From positions 1 through 64,000 of the forward strand of contig DASYKY010000021.1 in assembly GCA_035995025.1 (NCBI GenBank): a DNA stretch of 64,000 bases, given 5' to 3'. Each line of letters opens with the position of its first letter. Positions within the stretch are counted from its first letter, which is position 1. The notes under the pieces were generated by a model. The model saw only the letters and a program-made list of their open reading frames with translations, had not been told where the DNA came from and did no database searches. Shown piece after piece: positions 24,433-32,064 of the stretch. A program made the translations under genes and the position numbers. The DNA is from Actinophytocola sp035995025 (lineage in GTDB: Bacteria > Actinomycetota > Actinomycetes > Mycobacteriales > Pseudonocardiaceae).

Positions 24433-25806
24433 ATGACCGGAAATCTCGACGCCCTTCGTGCCGGCTTCGGCGGCCGGGTCGTGACCTCGGCGGATGCCGA
24501 CTTCGAGGAAGCGCGCGCCGTCTTCAACGCAATGGTGACGGCGCGTCCCCAGGTGATCGCGCAATGCTCGACGGCCGCGGACGTTCCCATCGCGCTCGAC
24601 TTCGCCCGGGTGAACCACTTGGGCGTGGCCATCCGCAGCGGCGGGCACAGCGTCGCGGGCGCGGGCCTCGCCGACGGCGGGCTCGTCATCGACATGCGGC
24701 GGCTGGGCGAGGTGACCGTCGACCCCGTCGCGCGCACCGCGCGGGTCGGCGGCGGCGCGGTGTGGGGCGCCGTCGACCGCGCGACGCAGCGGTTCGGTCT
24801 GGCCACCACCGGCGGGCGGGTGTCCACGACCGGCGTGGCCGGGCTGGCCCTCGGCGGCGGCTCCGGCTGGCTCGAGCGCCGGTTCGGCCTCGCCTGCGAC
24901 AACCTGCTCTCGGTCGACATGGTCACCGCCGACGGCAGGCGCCTGACCGCGAACGAGCAGGAGAACCGGGAGCTGTTCTGGGCGCTGCACGGCGGTGGCG
25001 GCAACTTCGGCGTCGTCACGTCCTTCACGTTCCGGCTGCACCCGCTGCCCGACTTCTCGATGGCGCTGTTGCTGTGGCCCGCCGAACAGGGGCGGCCCGT
25101 CGCCACCGCCTTCCGGTCGCTGATGAGGGACGCACCCGAGAAGGTCGGCGGCGGGTTCCTTTTCATCAGCGGGCCGCCGGAACCGTTCGTGCCGCAACAC
25201 CTGCAGGGCGTGCTGTGCTGCGCGGTCGTGGTGACCTGCTGCGGCCCGGTGGCCGAGCTGCGCGACTTCGTCGCGCCGCTGCTCGCGGCCGGGCCGGCCG
25301 GGGAGGTCGTCACCGACATTCCGTACGCCGACATGCAGTCGATGTTCGACACGCCACCGGGTTTGCGGAACTACTACACGGGAGAGCACCTGACGGACCT
25401 GCCGGACGAGGTGCTGGACCGGTTCTGCGCGCGGGCGGGCGAGATGGTCGTTCCGTCGCCGTCGCAGCAGGTGCTGTTCCCGCTGGGTGGTGCGGTGGCC
25501 CGGGGCGCGTCGTGGCCGGGGTTCAACCGCGACGACGTGTGGATCGTGCACCCGCTCGGCGTGTGGTCCGATCCGGCCGACGACGACCGCGCCCGCGCGT
25601 GGGCCCGCAACGTGCAGGCCGACGTCCGCCCGTGGTCGACCGGCGACGTGTACCTCAACTTCATCGGCGACGAGGGGGAGGAGCGCGTGGTCGCGGGGTT
25701 CGGGCTCGCCAACTACCGGCGGCTCGCGCGGCTCAAGGCCGAGCTCGACCCGGACAACGTGTTCGACAAGTGGCACAACGTGAGGCCGGAGCGGGCCGGC
25801 GTCTGA
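24433..25806 (+). CDS. FAD-linked oxidoreductase, berberine-bridge-enzyme-like
   Basis: 457 aa. The FAD-binding PCMH domain has IRSGGHSVAGAG, with H72 the expected 8-alpha-histidyl FAD attachment, and GVAGLALGGGSGWLERRFGL. The second, cysteinyl FAD link of bicovalent members is not evident. The C-terminal BBE motif is YRRLARLKAELDPDNVF then WHNVRP. Such enzymes oxidise sugars or carry out oxidative steps in natural-product pathways; substrate unknown. No Tat or Sec signal, so cytoplasmic. GAGG lies 12 bp before ATG 24433. Confidence 0.9.
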   Translation: MTGNLDALRAGFGGRVVTSADADFEEARAVFNAMVTARPQVIAQCSTAADVPIALDFARVNHLGVAIRSGGHSVAGAGLADGGLVIDMRRLGEVTVDPVARTARVGGGAVWGAVDRATQRFGLATTGGRVSTTGVAGLALGGGSGWLERRFGLACDNLLSVDMVTADGRRLTANEQENRELFWALHGGGGNFGVVTSFTFRLHPLPDFSMALLLWPAEQGRPVATAFRSLMRDAPEKVGGGFLFISGPPEPFVPQHLQGVLCCAVVVTCCGPVAELRDFVAPLLAAGPAGEVVTDIPYADMQSMFDTPPGLRNYYTGEHLTDLPDEVLDRFCARAGEMVVPSPSQQVLFPLGGAVARGASWPGFNRDDVWIVHPLGVWSDPADDDRARAWARNVQADVRPWSTGDVYLNFIGDEGEERVVAGFGLANYRRLARLKAELDPDNVFDKWHNVRPERAGV

Positions 25807-25884
25807 CCCGTTGCTCCGGCGACGGCTCTGCCCGACGATGTCAGGGCGACCCGCGCTCGGGCCGCCCGCACCCTAGGAGCGCCC

Positions 25885-26919
25885 GTGCCATCGTTGCCGC
25901 TGCTGCCGACGTCACTGGTCGGCAGCTACGCCCAGCCCGAGTGGCTGATCGACCGTTCGAAGCTCGCCGGGCGGTTCCCGCCGCGGGTGCGCGCGAAGGA
26001 GCTGTGGCGGATCGCGCCGGAGTACCTCGCGCAGGCCCAGGACGACGCGACGCTGCTCGCGATCCGCGCGCAGGAGCGGGCCGGGCTGGACATCCTCACC
26101 GACGGCGAGATCCGGCGGGAGAGCTACTCGAACCACTTCGCCACCGAGCTCGAGGGCGTCGACCTCGACAACCCCGGCACGGCGCTGGACCGCAGCGGGC
26201 ACCCGAACCCGGTCCCGCGGATCAGCGGCCCGATCCACCGCCCGCACCCGGTCGAGGTCGGCGACCTGGAGTTCCTCCGGGCGAACACCGACCACGTGGT
26301 GAAGATGACCGTGCCGGGTCCGTTCACGATGAGCCAGCAGGCGCAGAACGACCACTACCCGGACGCGGAGGCGGCCGCGATGGGCTACGCGGCGGCGGTG
26401 AACGCGGAGATCCGCGACCTGTTCGCGGCGGGCGCCGACATCGTGCAGATCGACGAGCCGTACATGCAGGCCCGCCCGGACGCGGCCCGCGCGTACGGCC
26501 TCGCCGCGCTCAACGCCGCGCTGGACGGCGTCACCGGCACCACGGCGGTGCACATCTGCTTCGGCTACGCGGCGATCATCCACGACCGGCCGTCGGGCTA
26601 CTCGTTCCTGCCCGAGCTCGCGGGCTGCCCGGTCGAGCAGGTCTCCATCGAGACCGGGCAGTCCGGCCTGGACCTCGGCGTGCTGGCCGACCTGACCGGC
26701 AAGACGGTCATCCTCGGCGTCATCGACCTGTCCGACCACGCGGTCGAGCCGGCATCGCTGGTCGCGTCCCGGGTGCGCCGCGCGTTCGACCACGTGCCGC
26801 CCGAGCGGCTCGTGATCGGCACCGACTGCGGGATGAAGTACCTGCCCCGCGAGTCGGCGGAGGGCAAGATGCGCGCCATGGCCGAGGCGGCCCGAATCCT
26901 GCGCGCCGAACTGTCCTAG
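25885..26919 (+). CDS. Cobalamin-independent methionine synthase C-terminal-type methyltransferase
   Basis: 344 aa TIM-barrel protein equal to the catalytic half of MetE only. Zinc ligands expected in the family are seen in VHICFGYA (His and Cys) and TDCGMKYLPRE (Cys), with the conserved VQIDEPYMQ. Lacking the N-terminal folate half, it probably moves a methyl group between a small methyl donor and a thiol, but the substrates are unknown. GTG 25885 preceded by AGGAG. Followed directly by a hairpin at 26921-26937. Confidence 0.87.
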   Translation: MPSLPLLPTSLVGSYAQPEWLIDRSKLAGRFPPRVRAKELWRIAPEYLAQAQDDATLLAIRAQERAGLDILTDGEIRRESYSNHFATELEGVDLDNPGTALDRSGHPNPVPRISGPIHRPHPVEVGDLEFLRANTDHVVKMTVPGPFTMSQQAQNDHYPDAEAAAMGYAAAVNAEIRDLFAAGADIVQIDEPYMQARPDAARAYGLAALNAALDGVTGTTAVHICFGYAAIIHDRPSGYSFLPELAGCPVEQVSIETGQSGLDLGVLADLTGKTVILGVIDLSDHAVEPASLVASRVRRAFDHVPPERLVIGTDCGMKYLPRESAEGKMRAMAEAARILRAELS

Positions 26920-26920
26920 T

Positions 26921-26937
26921 CCGTCCCGTGTGGACGG
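26921..26937 (+). terminator. Stem-loop after the MetE-like gene
   Basis: CCGTCC (26921-26926) and GGACGG (26932-26937) form a perfect 6-bp stem with a 5-nt loop beginning one base after the stop codon. There is no U-tract, as is usual in GC-rich actinobacteria. Moderate candidate. Confidence 0.5.
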
Positions 26938-27230
26938 TCAGTGGCCGATGGCGGGGCCACCGGGATCCAGCAGCCGAGACACCTCTCGGGTGTGCGGGAC
27001 AACCGGTGTTACGCCGGCAAGTGCCCAAGGGTTGACCGGGCTGGCTGCTAGGCTCGCCCGCACGGCGAGGGCCTGTCGCCGAACCCCTCTCGGGCTCACC
27101 CCAGCGGAGCTTGTCAAGGGGCAAAGGGGGACGAACTCCCGGGCCGTCGTTCTGGTTGGCATCTCAGTCACCGACGCCGTCGGGCCGGCTGCTGGGGAGT
27201 GGTCCGTCCGGCGCCGAGTCGAGGATTGAC
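26938..27230 (+). other. 293-bp non-coding leader of the BtrH-like gene, possibly structured RNA
   Basis: No convincing gene lies here, although weak 99-codon frames are open on both strands. It contains several strong local helices: CTCGCC/GGCGAG near 27053-27069, a CACCCC...GGGG pairing around 27098-27122, and CCGACG/CGTCGG near 27171-27183. The GCGGAGC and GGGGGACGAAC stretches recall parts of ydaO-type riboswitches, but the conserved 3' half is missing, so I do not assign a class. Confidence 0.35.
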
Positions 27231-28313
27231 ATGCCACGGCAGAAGAACTTCAAGAAGATCGTCCGGGCCCGCGCCGCCAAGACCGGCGAGTCCTACACCG
27301 CCGCCCGCACGCATTTCGTGACCCAACCACCGCGCCCCGCCGCGGATCCCGACACCGCCGCGCTCACCCGGGCGCTCGCCGCGATGGGGCGGGTCAACCC
27401 GCTCACCGGGGAGCCGTTCACCGAGGCGTTCGTGTTCGGCGTCGGCGGCGGGATCGGCTTCCACTACATGGTGTTCGACTACGAGGGCTGGACGTCCTTC
27501 TCGGTCGAGACGCGGCGCAACATCCTCTACTTCGAGAAGACCGGTTTCATCGAGAACGCGTGCACGCAGGTCGGCATGACCGCGCGGGTGCAGCAGCTGC
27601 CGACGCCGGAGACCGCCGAGAAGCGCATCCGCCAGGCGCTTTCCAGCGGGTCGGAGGTCCTGCTCACCCTCGACCTCGTGCGGCTGCCGGGGTACGGCGT
27701 CGACGGCCCGTACGCGCCGTACCCGGTCACCGTGGCCGAGCACGGCGATGGGGTCGCGGTCACCGGCCTGCGCGGCGGGCGGGTCACGATGAGCTGGCCC
27801 GACCTGCTGGCGGCCCGCTGGACGCACGCGAAGAAGTACGGCGGTCTCTACCAGATCGCCCGGCTGGCCGACCCGCCCGAGCTCCGCAACGCCGTGCGGC
27901 AGGCGATCACCCGGACCGCCGAGTGCCTGACCCACCCGAGCCGGACGCGCTTCGACGGCAGCTTCGGCATCGGCGGCATGCGCAAGTGGGCCGCGCTGCT
28001 GACCGACCCGAAGGACGCCAAGGGCTGGCCGAAGCTCTGCCCCGACGAGACGTTGGTGCGCCGGGCGCTGGACATGGTCGTCCGCGGCCTGGCCAACGCG
28101 GCGTCCCGGCCGCTCTACGCCGCGTTCCTGACCGAGGCCGCCACGCTCCTCGAGGACGACTCGCTCGCCGGCGCGGCCACGGCCTACGCGGACCTCGGCA
28201 GGCGCTGGGCCGCCCTCGCCGAGCTGACCGTGAACGCCGGGCCGGAAGAGCTGGCCGCCGAGCTGCCCCGCCTCGCCGACGCGGAGGAGGCCGCCGCGCT
28301 CGCGATCCGGTAG
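27231..28313 (+). CDS. BtrH-like N-terminal domain protein
   Basis: 360 aa soluble protein. After a basic N-terminus (RQKNFKKIVRARAAKTGES, residues 3-21) comes a domain like that of butirosin protein BtrH (acyltransferase-type, cysteine-peptidase-like fold): FTEAFVFGVGGGIGFHYMVF, then RNILYFEKTGF and VLLTLDLVRLPGYG. The C-terminal half resembles DUF4872 (WAALLTDPKDAKGWPKLCPD). Such proteins transfer or cleave acyl groups in some antibiotic pathways, but no such pathway surrounds it. ATG 27231 follows the 293-bp leader. Confidence 0.75.
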   Translation: MPRQKNFKKIVRARAAKTGESYTAARTHFVTQPPRPAADPDTAALTRALAAMGRVNPLTGEPFTEAFVFGVGGGIGFHYMVFDYEGWTSFSVETRRNILYFEKTGFIENACTQVGMTARVQQLPTPETAEKRIRQALSSGSEVLLTLDLVRLPGYGVDGPYAPYPVTVAEHGDGVAVTGLRGGRVTMSWPDLLAARWTHAKKYGGLYQIARLADPPELRNAVRQAITRTAECLTHPSRTRFDGSFGIGGMRKWAALLTDPKDAKGWPKLCPDETLVRRALDMVVRGLANAASRPLYAAFLTEAATLLEDDSLAGAATAYADLGRRWAALAELTVNAGPEELAAELPRLADAEEAAALAIR

Positions 28314-28338
28314 CCGCACCCGGCCCGTATGCCGTGCC

Positions 28339-29325
28339 TCAGCGCACGGTGTACGGGCCGGTCGACACCGCGTGGTAGCCCTTCGCGCCGATCGCGCGGG
28401 CCAGCGGGCTGCGGGGGTCCTCGTCGGCCTTCAGCCGGTCGAGCACGTGCCGGAAGTCGTAGCGCGGCCGCCAGCCGAGGACCTCCCGCGCGCGAGTGTT
28501 GACGTACACCCGGTCGATCTCGCCGAACATCCGCCAGCCCCGGCGCGCGTACTCGGCCGGCTGGTCCGGGAACAGCCGGGCGACCACCCGCGGCGCGTCG
28601 TCGTGCAGCTCCGGCAGGTCGGCCCGGGTGAACGGGGTGGTGGCGCTGAGGATGAACCGGCCGAAGCCGACCGCCGGCGCGCGGGCGAGAGCGAGCAGGT
28701 GCGCGTCGACCACGTCCGCGATGTCGACCCGGCGGTACAGGTACTCGGTGGCCTTGACGTTCGCGTCGGGGTAGGCCGTACGGACCTCGTCGCGGTCGTC
28801 CGGCTCGGGGAAGAACCGCGAGGTGCGCAGGATCAGCACCGGCAGGCCGTGGTCGCGGTGCACCAGCTCGGCCAGGTTCTCCGCGGCCGCCTTCGTCACG
28901 CCGTACACGTTGCGCGGGATCGGCACGACGTCCTCGGTGATCCACGCGGCCGGCTCGCCGCGGTCCGGCGTCAGCGCGCGGCCGAACGTGCTCGTGGTGC
29001 TGGTGAACACGAAGCTCTCCACACCCGCCGCCACGGACTCCTCGAGCAGGGTCAGCGTGCCCGAGACGTTCGTGTCGACGAACGCCTGCCGGTCGTGCGA
29101 GCCGACGTGCGGTTTGTGCAGGGTGGCCGGGTGCAGTACGGCGCGCACCCCGGCCAGGCACGAGCGCACCACGTCCCGTTCGGCGACCGACCCGACGACC
29201 GTCGTGTACGGCGAGTCGAGCACGTCGAGCCCGACGACGTCGTGACCCTGGTCACGCAAGGTCCGGGCGAGGGCCTCTCCGAGGTGGCCGGCACTGCCGG
29301 TCACCAGCACCTTCTCTCTCGGCAC
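28339..29325 (-). CDS. NAD-dependent epimerase/dehydratase (extended SDR)
   Basis: 328 aa. The Rossmann motif is VLVTGSAGHLGEALA (GxxGxxG), the acidic residue for NAD is GLDVLD, the substrate-side Ser/Thr is FTSTTSTFG, and the catalytic pair is in VYGVTKAAAENL (YxxxK). Likely acts on a nucleotide sugar or related carbonyl compound. GTG 29325 has AGGGTGG 5 bp upstream; an in-frame GTG lies at 29334. Not in an operon with biosynthetic sugar genes. Confidence 0.87.
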   Translation of the reverse strand: MPREKVLVTGSAGHLGEALARTLRDQGHDVVGLDVLDSPYTTVVGSVAERDVVRSCLAGVRAVLHPATLHKPHVGSHDRQAFVDTNVSGTLTLLEESVAAGVESFVFTSTTSTFGRALTPDRGEPAAWITEDVVPIPRNVYGVTKAAAENLAELVHRDHGLPVLILRTSRFFPEPDDRDEVRTAYPDANVKATEYLYRRVDIADVVDAHLLALARAPAVGFGRFILSATTPFTRADLPELHDDAPRVVARLFPDQPAEYARRGWRMFGEIDRVYVNTRAREVLGWRPRYDFRHVLDRLKADEDPRSPLARAIGAKGYHAVSTGPYTVR

Positions 29326-29413
29326 GCGGTCCACCCTACGGGCGGGCCACCGCCAGTTCAGGCGGATTTCGCCCGCGTGTAACGAGATGCGTCCGGCCCA
29401 CGATGTCTCAGTT

Positions 29414-29460
29414 GGTCCCGCGGTGCTGTCGGACCCCCGACCCGGCAGCACCGCGGGATC
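29414..29460 (-). terminator. Strong stem-loop after the RDD gene
   Basis: A 15-bp stem (29414-29428 with 29446-29460, one G-T pair) around a 17-nt loop begins 12 bp past the RDD stop codon on the minus strand. The core is CCCGCGGTGCTG pairing with CAGCACCGCGGG. No U-tract. Confidence 0.75.
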
Positions 29461-29472
29461 TGCTTGTGTGGG

Positions 29473-29967
29473 TCACCGCTTCGGCTGCTTGTGCGGGCTC
29501 CAGTCGTAGATCACCGCCGTGCGCAGCACCAGGTCCTGGATCGAGTGCCGGTTGCCGCTGACCGCCACCCACAGCAGACCGATCGGCAGCACCGTGCAGA
29601 ACAGCGCGCGCAGCACCGCCCGCCCGTGCCGGAGCCTGCGGCCCCTGCGGTCCACCACCCGCAGTCCCAGCACGCGGTCGCCGTAGGTGCGCCCGATCGT
29701 CGTCCAGCTCTCCGTCAGGTAGCCGACCAGCACCACCGCGGCGGCAATGAGGATCACCGCCCGCGACGGCGTGGGGAACCGGAACCGGACCGGGTCGATC
29801 ACGAGCTGCAGCCCGGCCCAGCCCAGGTAGAGACAGCCGAGCATGACGAACAGCAGCGCGAGGTCGATCGCCGCGGCGAGCACCCGGCTGACCACGCCCG
29901 CCCGGCGGCCCTGGTGCGCGCGCGCCTCTTCCGGCACGGCCGACAGCCACGCCGGTTCGTCGGTCAC
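29473..29967 (-). CDS. RDD-family membrane protein
   Basis: 164 aa with three to four membrane helices and the RDD signature: RVLAAAIDLALLFVM (R and D in helix 1), YGDRVLGLRVVDRRGRRL and the closing SIQDLVLRTAVI (D). Possible transporter or membrane scaffold. The GTG start overlaps the stop of the preceding gene (GTGA), so it is second in a two-gene operon with 29964-30419, ended by the hairpin at 29414-29460. Confidence 0.88.
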   Translation of the reverse strand: MTDEPAWLSAVPEEARAHQGRRAGVVSRVLAAAIDLALLFVMLGCLYLGWAGLQLVIDPVRFRFPTPSRAVILIAAAVVLVGYLTESWTTIGRTYGDRVLGLRVVDRRGRRLRHGRAVLRALFCTVLPIGLLWVAVSGNRHSIQDLVLRTAVIYDWSPHKQPKR

Positions 29968-30419
29968 GCGGCCCGCCAGGGCCGCAGCACCCGGCCGAAC
30001 CAGCGCGCCACCACCTGGTCCGCCTCGATCGCCTGGATCCGGACGTCGCGCACGCTCTCCGAGGCCACCGAGCCGGTCGACACGCGGATGATCTCCGGGA
30101 GGTCGACCTCGTTGATCACGTCGCGCGCGACCGCGGCGAGGTCGAGCTGGGCCAGCACGTCGGTGACCACGAGCGGCACCAGCTTGCGGTACAGCTTCGC
30201 CGCCTCCTCGAGCGCGGCCTGCCGCTGCCGGAAGCCGGCCTCGGCGAGCAGCCGCGCCCGCTCGCTCGGCCAGCGCTCCGGCCGGAGCACGACGTCGGTG
30301 ACCGGGCGCACGGTGCGGGCGACCGCACCGCCCGCGCGGAGTCCGGTGCGGACTCCGAGGACCGCGAGCGCGAGCAGCGCGTCGGCGGCCTGGGGCCTGG
30401 GTCCTGATTGTTCTGCCAC
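29964..30419 (-). CDS. Hypothetical protein coupled to the RDD gene
   Basis: 151 aa, largely alpha-helical and without clear membrane segments (ADALLALAVLGVRTGLRAGG is only weakly hydrophobic). The middle has ERARLLAEAGFRQRQAALEE and the end LAAVARDVINEVDLPEIIRV. I do not know its function; similar proteins occur beside RDD proteins in actinomycetes, suggesting they work together. GTG 30419 starts the operon; divergent from the CYTH gene 92 bp away. Confidence 0.72.
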   Translation of the reverse strand: MAEQSGPRPQAADALLALAVLGVRTGLRAGGAVARTVRPVTDVVLRPERWPSERARLLAEAGFRQRQAALEEAAKLYRKLVPLVVTDVLAQLDLAAVARDVINEVDLPEIIRVSTGSVASESVRDVRIQAIEADQVVARWFGRVLRPWRAA

Positions 30420-30511
30420 GTACCGATTCTCGCCCGGATTCCGTCCCCGCGGGCTCACGCGCACGAGGTGAGTTCCCCTAACGACCTGGCCGTTTCGCCC
30501 GAGATCGGGGT

Positions 30512-31201
30512 ATGGCCAGCATCGGAGCCGAGATCAAGTTCACCCTGCCAGGTGACCAGGTGGCCGCCGGGCTCGCCGCGTTCGGCCTGCGCGACGAGCG
30601 CGCGGACGGCGTGCTCGTCTACTTCCTCGACCGGCTCGACGCGGCCGGCGACCCGTGGCTGTTCGGCCACCACGTCGTCCTGCGCGTGCGGCGCGAACCC
30701 GACGACTCGGGCGACGTCACGGCCAAGCTGCGCCCGGTGGAGCCCGGCCGGCTGACCGGCCGGTGGCGGCCCGGCATCGGCCACGACCGGGCCGACTACG
30801 CAGTGGAGTACGACTGGGCGGCGGAGAAGTGCCTGGCGGCGAGCGCGACGGTGCGGCACGGCACCGGCGTCGCCGCCCTGCTCGACGGGCCGCGCAAGCA
30901 GGTGTTCAGCCCCGAGCAGCAGGACTTCCTGCGCCGCTGCGGCCCGGCGCTCGAGCAGCCGATGCGCGACCTGGCCGCCGCCGGCCCGGTCGCGGCACGG
31001 CGCTGGTCGGTCGAGGACCTGAAGGCCGAGCAGTGGACGTGGGGCACCGGGCACACGGTCCTCGAGCTGTCCCTGCGCTGCGCGGACGGCGACGCCGCGG
31101 ACCGGCGCGCGCGGCTGGCCGCCGACCTCGAGCGGCTCGGCCTCAAGCCGGACGACACCGCCACGACGAAGACCGAGGCCGTGCTGCGCGACCTGCTGTG
31201 A
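30512..31201 (+). CDS. CYTH-like triphosphate-binding protein
   Basis: 229 aa. The N-terminal IGAEIKFTL (an ExExK-like motif), VVLRVRRE, DVTAKLRP and YAVEYDW strands suggest the beta-barrel of the CYTH superfamily (adenylate cyclase 2/thiamine triphosphatase), which binds triphosphates through charged residues inside the barrel. Enzymatic activity is uncertain because the first motif is incomplete. Its TGA stop is the first unit of a 12-bp tandem repeat that repeats the stop in frame. Confidence 0.65.
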   Translation: MASIGAEIKFTLPGDQVAAGLAAFGLRDERADGVLVYFLDRLDAAGDPWLFGHHVVLRVRREPDDSGDVTAKLRPVEPGRLTGRWRPGIGHDRADYAVEYDWAAEKCLAASATVRHGTGVAALLDGPRKQVFSPEQQDFLRRCGPALEQPMRDLAAAGPVAARRWSVEDLKAEQWTWGTGHTVLELSLRCADGDAADRRARLAADLERLGLKPDDTATTKTEAVLRDLL

Positions 31202-31246
31202 GCCGTGCGGTGAGCCGTGCTGTGAGCCGCGCGGTGACCCGTCAGC
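31199..31246 (+). repeat. 12-bp tandem repeat over the CYTH stop codon
   Basis: Four units start at 31199, 31211, 31223 and 31235: TGAGCCGTGCGG, TGAGCCGTGCTG, TGAGCCGCGCGG and TGACCCGTCAGC. Each begins with TGA in the reading frame of the upstream gene, giving four successive stops. It runs into the stop of the convergent SDR gene. Confidence 0.8.
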
Positions 31247-31961
31247 CCAGGGTGTGGCCGCCGTTGACCGTGAGGCACTGGCCGGTCACGAACGCGCCCT
31301 CGTCCGAGGCCAGGAACGCGACCGCCCCGGCGATGTCGGCGGGCGTGCCAAGGCGGGCCAGCGGCACCTCCGCGGCGTACCCGGCGCGCTCGGCGTCCGT
31401 CGAGTCCGCGTGCCGCTCCACCGGGATCCAGCCCGGTGCCACGACGTTCACCGTGACGCCGGCCGGGCCCAGCTCGCGCGCCCACACCCGGGTCAGGGCG
31501 AGCTGCGCGGACTTCGCCGCGGCGTAGGCCGACCAGCCGGGCAGCGCCCGGTCCGGCATGTCCGAGCCGATCTGCACGATCCGGCCGCCGCCGCGGGCCC
31601 GCATGGCCGGCAGCACGGCCCGCACGAGCAGGGTCGGGCTCTTCACGAAGAACTCAAGCTGGTCCAGGTGCGCCCGCCAGGTCAGCTCTTCGACCGTCGC
31701 GGTCGGCTGCGGGCCGGTCGCGTTCGCCACCAGCACACCGACCGGGCCGAGCCGGGCGACCATCGCGCGCACCTCGTCCTCGTCGGTGACGTCGGCGGGT
31801 GCCGCGACGGCCGTCCCGCCCGCGCGCGTGATGGCGTCGACGACCGCGCCGGTGCGGCCCGGCAGGTCGTTGACGGCGACCGGCCACCCGCGCTCGGCCA
31901 GCCGGCGCGCGATGCCCGCACCCAGCCCGCGCCCGGCACCCGTCACCAGTGCGAGATCCAT
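31242..31961 (-). CDS. Short-chain dehydrogenase/reductase (FabG-like)
   Basis: 239 aa classical SDR. The cofactor motif is VTGAGRGLGAGIA (TGxxxGxG), then S133 in QIGSDMPD and the catalytic Y146 and K150 in SAYAAAKSA. A C-terminal PLARLGTPADIAGAVAFLAS is typical of FabG-like 3-oxoacyl reductases. NDLPGR after strand 2 favours NADP or NAD without certainty. ATG 31961. Ends in the tandem repeat shared with the CYTH gene. Confidence 0.9.
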   Translation of the reverse strand: MDLALVTGAGRGLGAGIARRLAERGWPVAVNDLPGRTGAVVDAITRAGGTAVAAPADVTDEDEVRAMVARLGPVGVLVANATGPQPTATVEELTWRAHLDQLEFFVKSPTLLVRAVLPAMRARGGGRIVQIGSDMPDRALPGWSAYAAAKSAQLALTRVWARELGPAGVTVNVVAPGWIPVERHADSTDAERAGYAAEVPLARLGTPADIAGAVAFLASDEGAFVTGQCLTVNGGHTLG

Positions 31962-32064
31962 CCGCGCACCGTACCGATCGGACTCCACTGACCGGATTCT
32001 CACAGCCTTCTCTCATGTTCCGTTCAGGTTCCCGGCGGAGTGTTGCGGCGGGAGGGGTGGGGAC

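Noticed and set aside
26938..27237. Overlapping 99-codon frames on both strands in the BtrH leader.
   Set aside because: No Shine-Dalgarno, atypical amino acid use and no family resemblance; stem-forming sequence explains the composition better.
24433..29325. A natural-product cluster (BBE-like oxidase, BtrH-like protein, epimerase).
   Set aside because: No core synthase, glycosyltransferase or resistance gene; the genes have separate promoters and mixed orientation.
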